This document shows positions 46,946 to 58,141 of a stretch of DNA of 64,000 bases, piece after piece; within the stretch, counting starts at the first letter, position 1, and each line of letters opens with the position of its first letter. The notes under the pieces were generated by a model. The model had not been told where the DNA came from. It searched no databases and was given only the letters and a program-made list of their open reading frames with translations. Position numbers and translations under genes: made by a program. This stretch comes from Taxillus chinensis (Eukaryota; Streptophyta; Magnoliopsida; Santalales; Loranthaceae): positions 3,999,826-4,063,825 of the forward strand of contig CM042090.1 of NCBI GenBank assembly GCA_023512835.1, given 5' to 3'.

Positions 46946-49316
46946 TGTCACGCCCCCAAATTCCAGGGAACCCGGAACCGGGTACATGACTTCCCTTTGC
47001 CCGCACCCGATAGGTCAAGGGGTTGGTGACTAGCACCAATGGAGACTACACCGCGGGTGCTGTCTCAAATATGTAACCCTGTACAGTCATACATCAAGGG
47101 TAATCCTGTACTTTCCCATAGATCATCATGCATACAATGAGTCAAATAGTCATACAGACGTCACATCATACAGTATGCAAATACAACTGTCCACATAAAA
47201 CAATACAGAGTAGTGGGCACGTCCTCCTGGAAGAAAGTCCTCCACTAGTCTCGGGTCACACCTGAAAAGGGGTAAACAACAAGTAGGGGTGAGCGACAAG
47301 CTCAGTAGGTGACCCCAAAACTCCACATCATGCAACACATATAAGTTTATACTATATGCTCAGTGTACTCATGCACCGTGTAGTGTGCACAATCATCAGA
47401 CTCACTGCAGAAACAACGGGACTCGGCCGAAACAACAGGACTCGCTTCATATAGGACAACTTGTCCACGATCCTCCATGGGATCCCAGCTCAGGGCACTC
47501 AGCCCTAGCTCCACGAGCCCAACGGCTCAACTCAGGCCTTAGCCTGTCCACAACGCAATATGCCCAGCCACAGTCGCCACACAGGCCTGCCATCGGTGCA
47601 CATGCCTGCCACATCAACCACATAGCACCATCGGTGCATCACGGTGAGAACCCAAACAGGTCACGGAGTCCATGCCCCAATACCTCACACCAACATACTA
47701 ACATTAGTATGACATGTCATTCTCAACATTTCCTTTGGAACTGTAGCCAGTCTTCACAAGTAAATCCTCAATCCTTGATTTATGAAGGAAGTACCCATAG
47801 CAGCTATTTTCTTGAAATCAAAAGTCCCGGCATTGGGTTCCCATATCATAAATAAGATAATCTGATTTTTGGGGATTTTTCTGAGATGTCTAACCCCACT
47901 TTCCAAAAATTTACCACTACGAACTTTTGGGTTTTTCCGAGATTTTACACTAAATCCCAATTTTCACATTTTGAAAGAGTGGGAATTAATTTTTCTAGTA
48001 TTTTTCTTTGAATCCAAATGGGGGGTATTTCGTTATTTACATAGTAACTTAAGTATAATACTTTGTGTATAGGTTACGATGTAAATAGGTCTAGTCTAGT
48101 GCTATCCAGTGTCCAGTTACACTGTTGGAGCTGCGACTCGTAGCTCAGAACCTGCGACTCGTAGCTGCGGAGTGCGGAGCTGCAGCGCGCCTCGAAGACT
48201 CGAAGCGAGGCTACGATCTTCAACCTTCGGACTACGACCCTACGAACTACGAACCTTCGAACTACGAACTTCGAACCTTTGAACCTTCGAACTACGAACT
48301 TCGAACCTACGAACTACGAACCTTCGAACTACGGGTCTACGAACTACGACCCAGAACTTTGGATTTTCATTAGTTCGACCCAGTAACGCGCCCAGGGTAC
48401 TGTTCATCATCGTTTTTGCCTGTTCTTCGTCTGGAACACGCCCAGAAACTCCCAGACGCTCACTAACACCCCTGTTTCGCAACAAACTACGATATCTACC
48501 TCAAAACGCGTCCAGAACGCCTCTAAATCGCGCAGAAACAACAGAAACACTTATAAAATTCCAGATTTCCAAAAATCTAGATCTAAACCCAGATTTTCAT
48601 GGTTGACTTATCAACCCTCATGAAAAACACAGTTAATCAACCCCAAAATCACAGAAACATATATTCACAATGATATAAAACAGTTCTTATGCTAAACCAT
48701 TAAATCTAACCCAAAATTGGTTTTCCCCAAATTCTAGGGTTCATGCTCAATTTCATAAATCATGATAAATTCGTGCATATCCAAAACAAGAGAGAGATAA
48801 GAAGTTCAAGGATACCTACTTGAAGTGAATCTTTGAGCTCCACGAACCCAAATCGCCCCAAATCGCCAAGGCCTCCAAGCTCTCTCAAGCTCTCTCTCTC
48901 AAACGCACAAACGTGAAACGTAAAGTGAAAGCTTCTTCTCTCTTTTTTTTTTTTTGCTATTTATATTTCTGCCAGTCAACTAACCTAGTCAACCATTGAC
49001 CCAGTCAATAATTGACCTCCCAATACAAAAATTGACCTCCAAGGCCCCGAACTCCAAATTGAGTCAAACTACAGTCAAAACGCTCGAAATGATGAGTACA
49101 ACACAAAATAGATATTATTACACCCAAATGGCCACCCAAACGCAAAGTCAACCAATAAACCCCGAAAAGTCAACAATCAGGTCAAACGGGACCCTGACTC
49201 GGAATCGGGCCCAAGTACAGTCAAAATGCTCACATCGATGACTACACTACCATCCAGATAGTTACATTCCCATAGAATGACTATTTCTCAGAACTACCCA
49301 AATACGAGTCCTTATA
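46946..49316 (-). mobile_element. Solo family-B LTR (B3) in the gag of E
   Basis: This 2371-bp LTR opens TGTCACGCCCCCAAATTCC and closes with TCCTTATA, where the usual final CA has become TA. Both sides carry ACCTC (46941-46945, 49317-49321). Removing it restores the gag frame of E. It holds a TTCGAACTACGAAC minisatellite at 48125-48365. With no primer site or interior, it is a solo LTR younger than E. Confidence 0.95.
48125..48365. repeat. Minisatellite of GAACTACGAACCTTC words in LTR B3
   Basis: A dense array of GAACTACGAAC and CTTCGAACC words spans about 240 bases at the same LTR position as the B1 array. Pairs such as GAACCTTCGAAC have GAA and TTC five bases apart. Confidence 0.8.
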
Positions 49317-49321
49317 ACCTC

Positions 49322-49483
49322 CATCTGTTCGGCTAACGCCAACTCCAATTTGGCTAGCCGACTCTCCAGCGGACATGTTTCCCTCGAAACGGACTTATCT
49401 CTTCTCCGTTCCTTAGCGTGGTGCTCCTTGTCGCGGCCTTTGTGGTCGCCACCACTAATGACAACAGATCCTCCGTTTGTCAT
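49322..49483 (-). pseudogene. gag: Element E: gag N-terminus
   Basis: I take the ATG at 49483 as the start, giving MTNGGSVVISGGDHKGRDKE. It lies about 50 bases after the primer site, as expected for a leader. The ATG at 49555 is in the LTR/primer region and is not a credible start. The segment is 54 codons, Lys/Arg/Asp-rich, ending LELALAEQMEVI at the B3 junction. It then continues in frame beyond B3 at 46940. Confidence 0.85.
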
Positions 49484-49535
49484 TTTGCACCGTCTCGAAG
49501 TTTTTGATTGTTCCACCGAACTTAGCACCAACCGT

Positions 49536-49547
49536 GCTCTGATACCA
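49536..49547 (-). other. Primer-binding site of element E
   Basis: In element sense TGGTATCAGAGC lies three bases (here AAG, spanning 49548-49550 with the last LTR base decayed) after the 5' LTR. It is an exact initiator-Met site. Confidence 0.9.
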
Positions 49548-49549
49548 CT

Positions 49550-49934
49550 TATCATAGGGTCAGCCTTTATAGCAGCTTAACCCGTGCGGCACTTAGTTCC
49601 CACCCGTACAAAGGAATGCTAGGTTAGCCTAACTCATCGCATTTGGATCGGAACCCATCGATCCGTTGTAAAGCAATTGTGTAGGGAAGCGCTTAGCGGA
49701 AGAACGATTTAAACGAAGGCAACAAACGATTGTATTGATTGCTTGAAAGCTTTACAACATCACTCCCCTACATATAGATGTTAACACTTTTCTGGCTATG
49801 TCACTAGGAAACATCATATATGATCGAAATCTAAAATTTTTACAACTTACTCTATAAGCTAAGTACAACACTTTACAAGGGAGAAATACCCCAAAATAGC
49901 CTAAGTGTGCTAGGATAAGCCTCGGTCCGTGACA
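49550..49934 (-). repeat. 5' LTR of element E
   Basis: This LTR is 385 bp, the same length as the 3' LTR. Its plus-strand opening is decayed to TATCATAG where the partner has TGTCACGG, three transitions. Other differences are mostly C/T or G/A. Confidence 0.95.
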
Positions 49935-50362
49935 TGATGCTGAGATTGCGGCGGCTGCTGAGTCTGCTACTGCCTCTTCAGCTCATCCACCTCCCTAGTT
50001 ATATCCCTCATCAAGCCCTGCATACCTTGCATGGCCTCCTGTAACTGAAGCAACACCTGAGCCAAAACAGGTCCCACAACGGGAGCCGATGAACTATGTT
50101 GCGAGCTCTACTGCCCCTGGTGCCCAGACTCTATCGTGGGCTCCTCTGTCAGACCCTGGCCTCAGACAACTCTCCTCGGTCGTGCCATTACATAGGCAAC
50201 AACAACAAACAACAATTGATCAACATTAGCACTGCTAGCACAAACAGCCATCAAAGGCACAAACCAACCCGTAGGTCCACAACCATGCATATAGCATCAT
50301 GTCACCCTTCAGGTACACAGGAACAAATCAAGCCCTGGCTATCATAGCCACATGCCATCCTG
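49935..50362 (-). pseudogene. gag: Element F: gag N-terminus, duplication copy 1
   Basis: In element sense a start at 50188 reads MARPRRVV and continues, with stops, to a Gln-rich part (LLQLQEAMQGMQGLMRDITREVDELKRQ). Together with 41630-42051 it forms the first copy of a duplicated unit of about 0.85 kb. E sits inside this copy. Confidence 0.8.
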
Positions 50363-51230
50363 GCATAAATCTGTGAAGGTTTGTACATACTCACCCACAA
50401 TCTTGCTACCCTACTCAAGAGTATAACACTCTTTTCGTCGTGCATACTACAATGAACTAGGAAAATGCTTTCCAAAGAAGAGCTCCACAAACTCTCTCCA
50501 GCTTATCTGATTGCCATGGACGGCTCTAGTGGCTTTCCACCACCTGTGTGGGCCACTTAATAGATAGTGCGTTGCCACTCGCACTCTCTCCTTATCTGGC
50601 ACTTCAATTATCTCAAAGATGTCCTTTGTCCACCTAATCTAGTCCTCGGCTGCCTCTGGCCTCGAACCATCCTCAAATGTCCTAGGTGCATGTTTTAAAA
50701 ACTTCGCAGCCTAGTCCACCTCTCGTCATGCTGCTTCTGTCACGAACTCCTGCTGGTCCACATCCTACACCACTCTAGCCTCCTAATGTTGAGGCTACGA
50801 CAGCTGATGAGTCTGCTGCTGCCTCTTCAGTTAATCCACTTCCCTAGTTATATCCTTCATCAAGCCTTGCATACCATGCATGGCCTCCTGTAACTGAAGC
50901 AACACCTGAGCCAAATTAGGTCCCACAAGAGGAGTCGGTGAACTCTATTGTGGGCTCTGTTGCCCCTGGTGCCCATACTCTATCGTGGGCTCCTCTGCCA
51001 AACCCTAGCCTCGGACAACTCTCCTCGGTGGTGCCATCACACTGGCAACAACAATAAATAACAAATGATCAACACTAGCACTACTAGCACAAATAGCCGT
51101 CAAAGACAAACCAACTTGTAGGTTCTCACCACATGACCCGTAGGTTCGCAACCATGCATATAACATCATGTCACCCCTCAGGGTACACATGAACAAATCA
51201 AGCCCTGGCTATCACAGCTATATGCCATTC
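50363..51230 (-). repeat. Element F: gag segment, duplication copy 2
   Basis: 50363-50775 repeats 41630-42050 and 50776-51230 repeats 49939-50362, in the same order. F therefore carried a direct tandem duplication of gag N-terminus plus capsid before E inserted. In element sense a second start (MAPPRRVVRG at 51037) opens this copy, the one nearest the primer site. Breakpoints are TCCTGGCATAAATC (about 50360) and TTCTGGCACCAATG (about 51230). Confidence 0.87.
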
Positions 51231-51464
51231 TGGCACCAATGCAATCACATCACACACACAAAGACAATCTAGTGTTCTATATGCACACAATCATACCACT
51301 AGAGATGCATCTATCCCCATATATGCTCCTAGGATGATTTAACCGACACCAAAATAACCTAGAACACATCTAAGGACTGCGTTGATCAGGTGCCCTTCAT
51401 ACAGTTTTCCAAGTCACATTGGATCAATTAATCACCCCTCACTAGCCTAGGTCCACTAGACCAT

Positions 51465-51476
51465 GCTCTGATACTA
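51465..51476 (-). other. Primer-binding site of element F
   Basis: In element sense TAGTATCAGAGC follows the 5' LTR after three bases. It is the initiator-Met site with one transition. The leader beyond it, including ACCTAGGCTAGTGAGGGG, is nearly the same as in element I. Confidence 0.88.
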
Positions 51477-51479
51477 ACT

Positions 51480-53465
51480 TGTCACGCTCCTAAATTCCAA
51501 GGAACCCAGAACCAGGAACGTGACTTTCCCTTGCCTGCATCCGAAAGGTCAAGGGGTTGGTGACAACCACCAATAGAGACTACACCGTGAGTGCTATCTC
51601 AATCATGCAAGCCTGTATAGTCATACATCAAGGGTAAGCTTGTACTTTTCCATACATCATCACGTATACCAAATGGCAAACGGTCATACAGACATCACAT
51701 TACAAACAATGTGCAAATATAACTGTCCACGGACCCATGTCCAAGATACAATACATAATCACTATAGCATATAATACTGTAATGTACATCAGAGTATTGG
51801 GCACGTCCCCCTGGAAGAAAGTCCTCTACTAGTCTCGGGTTACACCTGAAAAGGACAAACAATAAAGTAAGGGTGAGCTACAAGCTCAATAGGTGACCCC
51901 AAAACTCCACATCACTCTACTATGCAAAACATATAAGTCTATACTATATGCTCAGTGTACTCATGCTTTATTTAGTGTGCATAATCATTAGGACACAATC
52001 TGCAAACAAACATTAAGACCCAGATAGTCCTCACAGGATAGCTTGTCCACGATCCTCAACAGGATTCCAACTTACGGCACTCAGCCCAAGCACCACAAGC
52101 TTAATGGCTCACTCAGTCCATAGCCTATCATCACGAGCTCAACAGCTCCATCTAGGCCACAAGCTATCATCACAAGCTCAACAGCTCAACTCAGGCCTCA
52201 GCCTGTCAAGTAAACCACATAGCATAACTTGTGCATCACGATGAGAACACAAACAAGTCACAGAGCCCAAGGCTCAATCCTTAAACCAACACACCATCAC
52301 CAGATGCTAGAGGATTCAATTTAGAGAATAGTGTACCTAATTATGCATAATTCTGAGTTCAAATAAAGATGTTAAGGCTAAAATAATTGTTGCCAGAACA
52401 AGTCAAATCCAGAATAACGTGGTCAAATTAGGAACAATGTGGTCATATTCAGACTAAAATAGTTATACCGTGCCTTCGACTAATTCGGGATAAGAATCTG
52501 AGCCACCATTAGCACGGAATAAGGATTCGAGCCACCACTAGCACAGAATAAGGATTTGAGCCACCACTAACATGGAATAAGCTTTCGAGCCACCACTTAG
52601 CACGGAATAAGCTTTCGAGCCACCACTTAATACGGAATAGGCTTCCAAGCTATCACTTAGCATGGTATAAGCTTTCGAGCCACCACTTAGCATGGAATAA
52701 GCTTTAGAGCCACCACTTAGCACTGTTCATCATTTTATTAGCTTGTTCTTCATCTAGAATAAACCCAGCGACCTCCAGACGCTCCCAAACACATTTTTTT
52801 TACTTAACAGACTACGCTATTTACCTCAAAACGTGTCATGAACGCCTCTAAATCGCACGGTAACAAACGAAATACACATAAATATAATTTCAAATATATC
52901 CATCTAGATCTAAAGCTAGATCTCCATGTTTGACTTTTCAACCCTTATGCCATATACGGTTATACAACCTCCAAATCACAGAAACACATACCCAAAATAA
53001 TATATATAAGATCTTAACCAGAGATCTTATGCTAAACCACTAAATCCGATTTCCCCCAAAACCCAGGGTTCATGCTAGATTTCATAAATCATAGCAAAAT
53101 TCATGCACATCAAGAACAAAATCGAGATAACAAGTTCAGGAACACCTACCAGGTAACGATTCACAGATGAACAAACCCCAAAATCCAAGTTCCAAGCTCC
53201 AAGCTCTCTTTACGCTCTCTCTCTTTCAATCAACAAACACAAATAGCCACATGCTGGAGTTTCTCTCTCTCCCTATTTATAGTTGTTGCTAATTCTTTAG
53301 TTAATAAACACCCAAAATGATACGACTAGCCTTCCAAAGTTCCAAACTCTAAATTGGACCCAACTACAGCCAAAACGCTCGTATCACCAAGCACGATACC
53401 AGAATGATATCTTTATTACCAATTAAAGACTATCTCCTGAATTAACCCAAACACAGGTCTTTACA
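51480..53465 (-). repeat. 5' LTR of element F (family B, copy B4)
   Basis: This 1986-bp LTR opens TGTCACGCTCCTAAATTCC and closes GGTCTTTACA in plus-strand reading. It is the only family-B copy here attached to an interior, and so ties family-B LTRs to F-type gypsy elements. Its minisatellite slot (52490-52725) holds a CACGGAATAAGG-type repeat in place of the TTCGA words of B1 and B3. Confidence 0.9.
52490..52725. repeat. CACGGAATAAGCTTTCGAGCC minisatellite in LTR B4
   Basis: About eight units of 25-31 bases, each containing CGGAATAAG followed by TTCGAGCCACCACTTAG with variants, stand just before the conserved CACTGTTCATCATTTT segment. The short open frame on the minus strand is only the repeat read as codons. 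Confidence 0.9.
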
Positions 53466-53779
53466 AGACACTACTGTATTAAAGTAATAGTAGATTGGAC
53501 TCGGTGTAGGTACACCCTCACCACTGTGGAGTAAATCACATTGATCAAACTACGTAAATTGTGTCTTTGTCTTTTATTTTCCATACATATCTACTGTTAA
53601 CTTGATCTTGCACAAGACGCTAAGATACCACCAAACAATAATCGAATCTGTAAAAATATCTCTGATAAGTAACCTACTCCTTAAAACTAAAAGAACTAGT
53701 TTTAAGTATACGGATTTACCCCCTCTCTGTATAAATACACATATACCTATATGATCTTGTCTGGATCTTGGGAATATCA
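53466..53779 (+). mobile_element. Fragment of a copia LTR related to G
   Basis: The reverse complement of this 314-bp piece aligns with the first part of the G LTR in plus-strand reading: GATATTCCCAAG, the GGGGGTAAATC segment, TGATCAATGTGATTTACTCC and GGTGAGGGTGTACCTACAC. It ends GGGAATATCA and is cut on the left by LTR B4. No primer site follows. Confidence 0.82.
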
Positions 53780-53789
53780 TATTGTTTGC

Positions 53790-54218
53790 TTTTGATTTTC
53801 ATTATTTGTTCAAAAAAAACAAAAACCAAAAAACAAAAAAGCAAAACAAAATCGACAAAACAAACTTAGTCTTAGACAAATGAAAGCCAAATCAAATGAA
53901 TAAAAAACAAATAAAAACCTCCTCCTAAGATAGGTAACGAAATGGCGCCATAGGGGTGTTAATCCTTCACTACACGTAACCAACTCCTGAACTCATCTCT
54001 TGTAACGTAAACCACACACATTTTAGGTGACTAACTACACTCCAGAAACAATTGGTGACAACTCTATACTTTTCATCATTTGGTTTTGGCCCAAACAAAA
54101 ACTAGTGATGATAATTGCCCCCCAATGGCGAAAAGCACTGAAGATAACCTCACCAAGGAATTTCTTGAAATCAATAACCAGCTCGTGACGAATTTAATTA
54201 CTTTAGCAAGGCAGTTAT
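53790..54218 (+). mobile_element. Remnant of a C-like (Tat/Ogre-like) LTR and gag start
   Basis: In reverse complement, 53925-54010 matches the C LTR segment GGAGTTGGTTACGCGTG plus GCCCTTTCGGTACC, and 54040-54115 matches its end up to GTGATGA. Just after it, at 54125, a short frame MAKSTEDNLTKEFLEINNQ ends at a stop after 31 codons. It resembles the charged/Gln-rich beginning of gag, but that is a guess. The primer site is not recognisable. Confidence 0.55.
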
Positions 54219-55583
54219 AGGTTTAGAAGAACAGGAGAGTAGATTGAAAGTTAATGATGAGTCATCAAAAATAATTGGTCTTAGTAAAGATTGTCTCAAA
54301 GCAGCATGATCGATTGTTTATTAGCTTGAGATAATGTATCTATTCTTTAGTATTTCAAATCATAATAAGGAAGAATTAGTGCGTGAAATTATTAATGACG
54401 CATGAGAAGCGAAAAATATATATACTTTTACTTTGCCCAGTTGTTTAGTTTTTTAAAATTAAGATGTTTAGATCTCTTTTGGTTTGGTTTGCGGATTATT
54501 TATTTTGATGGAAAGAATTTTTTTAAAATATATTTGATGTTATATATTTTAAGTAAGAACGATTTTTGTATCATTGTGTTTTTCATAGTTTTAATTAGAA
54601 AATAATCATAATGATTATGTGATTTGTTATATAAATAATTTTAATTGTGTAGTATAATTGAAAATAAGTAAATAAATAATATATCTAATAATTCTTTACA
54701 TAAAAATTTTTTTATTTGTATTATAGGAGTATTTTGAAAAATAAGATTACAATACTATCTCATTCACCAACATTATGCAATGTACAGAAACCAAACAAAG
54801 GAATGAGAATAACTAATCCATTTTTAGTCTTATGTTACATGACAAAAATTTTAACTCACGTGACACTTAGTCACCTTTACTTAAGAAGGCCGATCTAAGC
54901 AGTCTTACTGCTTAGGCATACGTAGACTAGTTTTACCTTGCCTTTGGTTCGTTAGGAGAATGACTCTGGTTTTCGACTAGTTTGTGTAGGGATGACCAAA
55001 TTCTGTCTTCATCTTCTAGTCCATGACTAGTGGCGTGCTCTCAGCATTTAACCGGGTTAGCACATTTGAACTCCAAAGAGACTCCCATCGGTTCGGTTCT
55101 CTTGCACGAACTATCTCAGAGCCTTCCTAGCTCACTAGCTATACTTTCCATACTGCTCCTCCTTTAAGTAGCATAAACACAATTCTGGGCCATGCCACTA
55201 GCAGAAGCCCCGACTGCTCATGGCGTGACATCTTCTCCCTCTTGATTCATACAATGTCCTCATTTCTTCGTCAATTTAGACATTGGTTGACCAAACCCTC
55301 TCGATTACCACAACACCATGTTGCATCATCAGGGTTCAACCCAACCAAGCCCTCTTGATTACCACAACACCTTCGACACGTAGTCGATTAAAGAAACCAA
55401 GATTGCCTACTACATTTCTTATGACTACCTTTCTACACTGTTCCTTCCGTTGGGTACTCCACATTGGAATGTCTTCCAGTAACTAGGTGGACGCGATGCA
55501 TGCAAGACCTTCACCTAGTCGACCCACTTCACTTGTGGGCTCCCTCCCTTTAGGGACTATACAAACCGATTTTGCGATAGTGC
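54219..55583. other. Unassigned region
   Basis: 54219-54730 is strongly AT-rich without a credible frame. 54730-55583 is of mixed composition, with TCTTACTGCTTAGGCATACG and a near-duplicate of ACCCTCTCGATTACCACAAC (55297 and 55345, about 48 bases apart). I find no domain, LTR end or RNA gene. It may be single-copy DNA or an old element. Confidence 0.45.
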
Positions 55584-55588
55584 TCAGC

Positions 55589-57715
55589 TGTCACGCCCCC
55601 AAATTTTGAGCACTCACAGAATCAGGAACGCGACGTCCCCACGCCCACTCCAGGGGTCGAGGGGTTCGAGACTGATCCATTTCTAAACAATACTACAACG
55701 GGGGTAGCATTGTACCTACCGGTGGTCCAGACACAACATGCAATCGACCAATAATTATATCAGTGCAATCAATATTACTGAATTAAATCAACACCACAAA
55801 CACAAGTAGCAAGGTCCAGTTATCTAAGTTTATACAACTGTCACGGACCCAAGTCCGGAAATAAAATAAATAAATAGATACCAAGTTCATTAAAGGAATC
55901 TTAAAGATGTCCCAACCTGATCTGCTATAGCTCCACCGGCTACTCCCTACAACCTGTAGAAAAATAGAGATAAAGTAGGGTGAGCACGAATGCCCAGTAG
56001 GTGATCCCCATCTCCGTATCCTAATATATGAGTCCCTAAGTCTACATGAACGTGTACGATTGTCTAGTGTAGTGTTACATTGCATCACAAATAAATCTCA
56101 TTTAACCACAAATAGAACATCACACCACATTTAAATTTTATTAAGTACGAAGGCAAAACAATCACCCACGGTAATTCCGCACTAACTCCAGTAATCATAA
56201 CCACCATCAGATAGCCATATGTGGGACCTGTGGTGTCCCTAGTGACAACCTGCCACATATGGGACCTGGGTTACCAGCCATATAGGGGACCTACGGCTTC
56301 TTGCCTGCCCTATGCGGGACCCACAGCTAACCCAACGAACTTCCCCACCAGTTCCACACACTGGATGAACTAGCAGATCATTCCAACAGTCAAGTTTAGT
56401 TCGACAACCTTATAAAATTAGTTCACCAATCCAACGCTAACCACACATATAACTATATATATATATATATATATATATGCATATACATATTTAAATACTC
56501 ATCGAAAATCTAATACCTTAAACGTCAATAAAAAAAGGGACTAAGTTACAGGTATTTTCATGTTAAAGAACTACAACAGAATCTATGTTATTTGAGTATA
56601 CATACACCCAAACAATGTTTACACGATTACCCCAATCGAGCCTAATTTATTAAATCAATACTAAAGTTCTAACGATATCTCTCTATATATATATTCACAT
56701 CATATATGTATACATTAACATATCTATTTAGTTATATACTTATTTATTTTATTTTCCTTTATTTTGATTTTATTATTATTATTATTATTTTATTTATTTA
56801 TTTATTTTTATTTTTTTCCACCAACTCGTAGGGTTGGTGTTGGTGCGTTAGCGGGGAGGGGCGACATCAGATGCGCCGCGCCCCCTCCCTTCCCTGCTGA
56901 CCCTACGCGGCGGCGAGCTTGGTCATCACGCAGCGGCGGCGCAGACACCGCCGCCCGCTTCCTCCCCCTACGTGCGAGCGCGCGCGGCACACCAGACGCG
57001 AGGCGCGCGAGTCCGAGTCCACGGGACGGCGCCGGCCGCTGCGCCTCCCCCTCCCTCCGACACGCGCCTGGAAACGCGTAGCCACGACGGCACGGCCACG
57101 ACGCCGGATCCGTTGCCCCGGACGACGCCCTTGACGCCTCCCCGACCACGGTACACCACCGCACCATCGGGAGCCGACGCCCTTGATGCCTCCCTTCCAC
57201 GGTACGCGACAACGCCGTAGTAGCCGACGCAGTTGAACATACCAATTCGTACAAAGTAGCCATATGTAATTACTTCAATAGGATTTAACACATACCGATT
57301 CTAACATTGTGCTCATACATCGGATAGTAAATAGTCAAATCACCTACCGAATCAAACTCGGAAGGTCAAGAACACGATGGCTCCAATGTCGCTCTTCCCT
57401 ACCAGGTCACAGACGCACAAAGTGTAGGGTTTAACCCTAGTTTTCCCCCTATTTATACCCATATAAATCTATATATTAATAGATTTATAATATTAATAAT
57501 AGTAATAATCAATAATAATAATTTGATTAATAATCATAATAATTAATAATGATAGTTAATGTTAGTAAATAATGTATTAACGTCACAATAACTATAAACT
57601 TAAAAAAAATATTAAAATAATTATAATAGTATTAACGTAACGCATGCCAATAAACTCCAAATATTTTAATAGTAATTATACCTTAACACACGTCACCTAG
57701 GTACGAGTCTTTACA
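55589..57715 (-). repeat. 3' LTR of element I (family A)
   Basis: This 2127-bp LTR opens TGTCACGCCCCCAAATTTTG and closes GAGTCTTTACA. It contains an (AT)n run (about 56455-56478), an (ATT)n run near 56770, and a CpG-dense block at about 56820-57230. Frames in that block are Arg/Ala-rich on both strands and have no family resemblance. Confidence 0.93.
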
Positions 57716-57731
57716 TCCTCCCCACCTTAGG
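57716..57731 (-). other. Polypurine tract of element I
   Basis: In element sense CTAAGGTGGGGAGGA immediately precedes the TGTAAAG opening of the 3' LTR. Confidence 0.85.
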
Positions 57732-58141
57732 ACTTTTCGTCCCCGAAAAGATAAATCACCTCTAATGGAAATAGTTATGCACAACCTAGCTACAATTAAC
57801 ATAATAAACAAAACAACACCCGTGAACAAAGTAACCACCGGCACATCAAACCACACACAACCAAATCACAACCATAATCACAGTAAACAAAACAACAAGA
57901 TCAACTACCTCAAGGCATGATAAAGATTACACCCTCCCCACCTCAGGACTATTCGTCCTCGAACAGGTCGGGGTGAAGAACACGCATCTGACTGTCGCGC
58001 TCCCAGGTCTACTCCTCCATGTTGCGGTGACGCCACAAAACACGAACCAACGGAATTGTCTTGCCCCGCAAGACCTGCTCCCGACGGTCTAAAAATCTGG
58101 ACTGGTGCCTCCACAACGGAACCATCATCCGCAACTCTATT

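Larger units (their letters stand above)
42052..49934 (-). mobile_element. Element E: Reina-like chromovirus (Ty3/gypsy)
   Basis: E is a complete element of about 5.5 kb once solo LTR B3 is removed. Its LTRs are both 385 bp (42052-42436 and 49550-49934), with 8-bp inverted ends TGTCACGG/CCGTGACA. Flanks share TGAT (42048-42051, 49935-49938). One gag-pol reading frame ends in a chromodomain. Small size, short LTRs and the pol wording point to the Reina lineage, a tentative call. The LTRs differ at about 22 of 385 positions by my count, nearly all transitions. It inserted in the gag of F. Confidence 0.93.
39562..53465 (-). mobile_element. Element F: truncated gypsy retrotransposon with family-B 5' LTR
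   Basis: In element sense F has a 5' LTR (51480-53465), a primer site, a gag with a tandem duplication, a zinc knuckle, a protease and the beginning of the reverse transcriptase. It is interrupted by a hAT MITE (40360-40993) and by chromovirus E (42052-49934). The leader next to the primer site is nearly the same as in element I (63000 region), and the pol wording is close too, so F and I are sister lineages with diverged LTRs. Confidence 0.85.

Noticed and set aside
48230..48340. Functional heat-shock element array in LTR B3
   Set aside because: GAA and TTC occur five bases apart in places, but a third phased unit is usually missing. I kept it only as a remark under the minisatellite finding.
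45528..49483. Env-like gene in any of the gypsy or copia elements
   Set aside because: No frame with a signal peptide plus membrane segment lies between integrase and the 3' LTR in E, G or I.
52538..52723. Ser/Gly repeat protein on the minus strand
   Set aside because: It is the B4 minisatellite translated, and the repeat length varies, so it is not a maintained frame.
56808..57291. Long Arg/Ala-rich open frames on both strands near 57 kb
   Set aside because: They come from the CpG-dense block, where stops are rare in all frames. No motif is visible.
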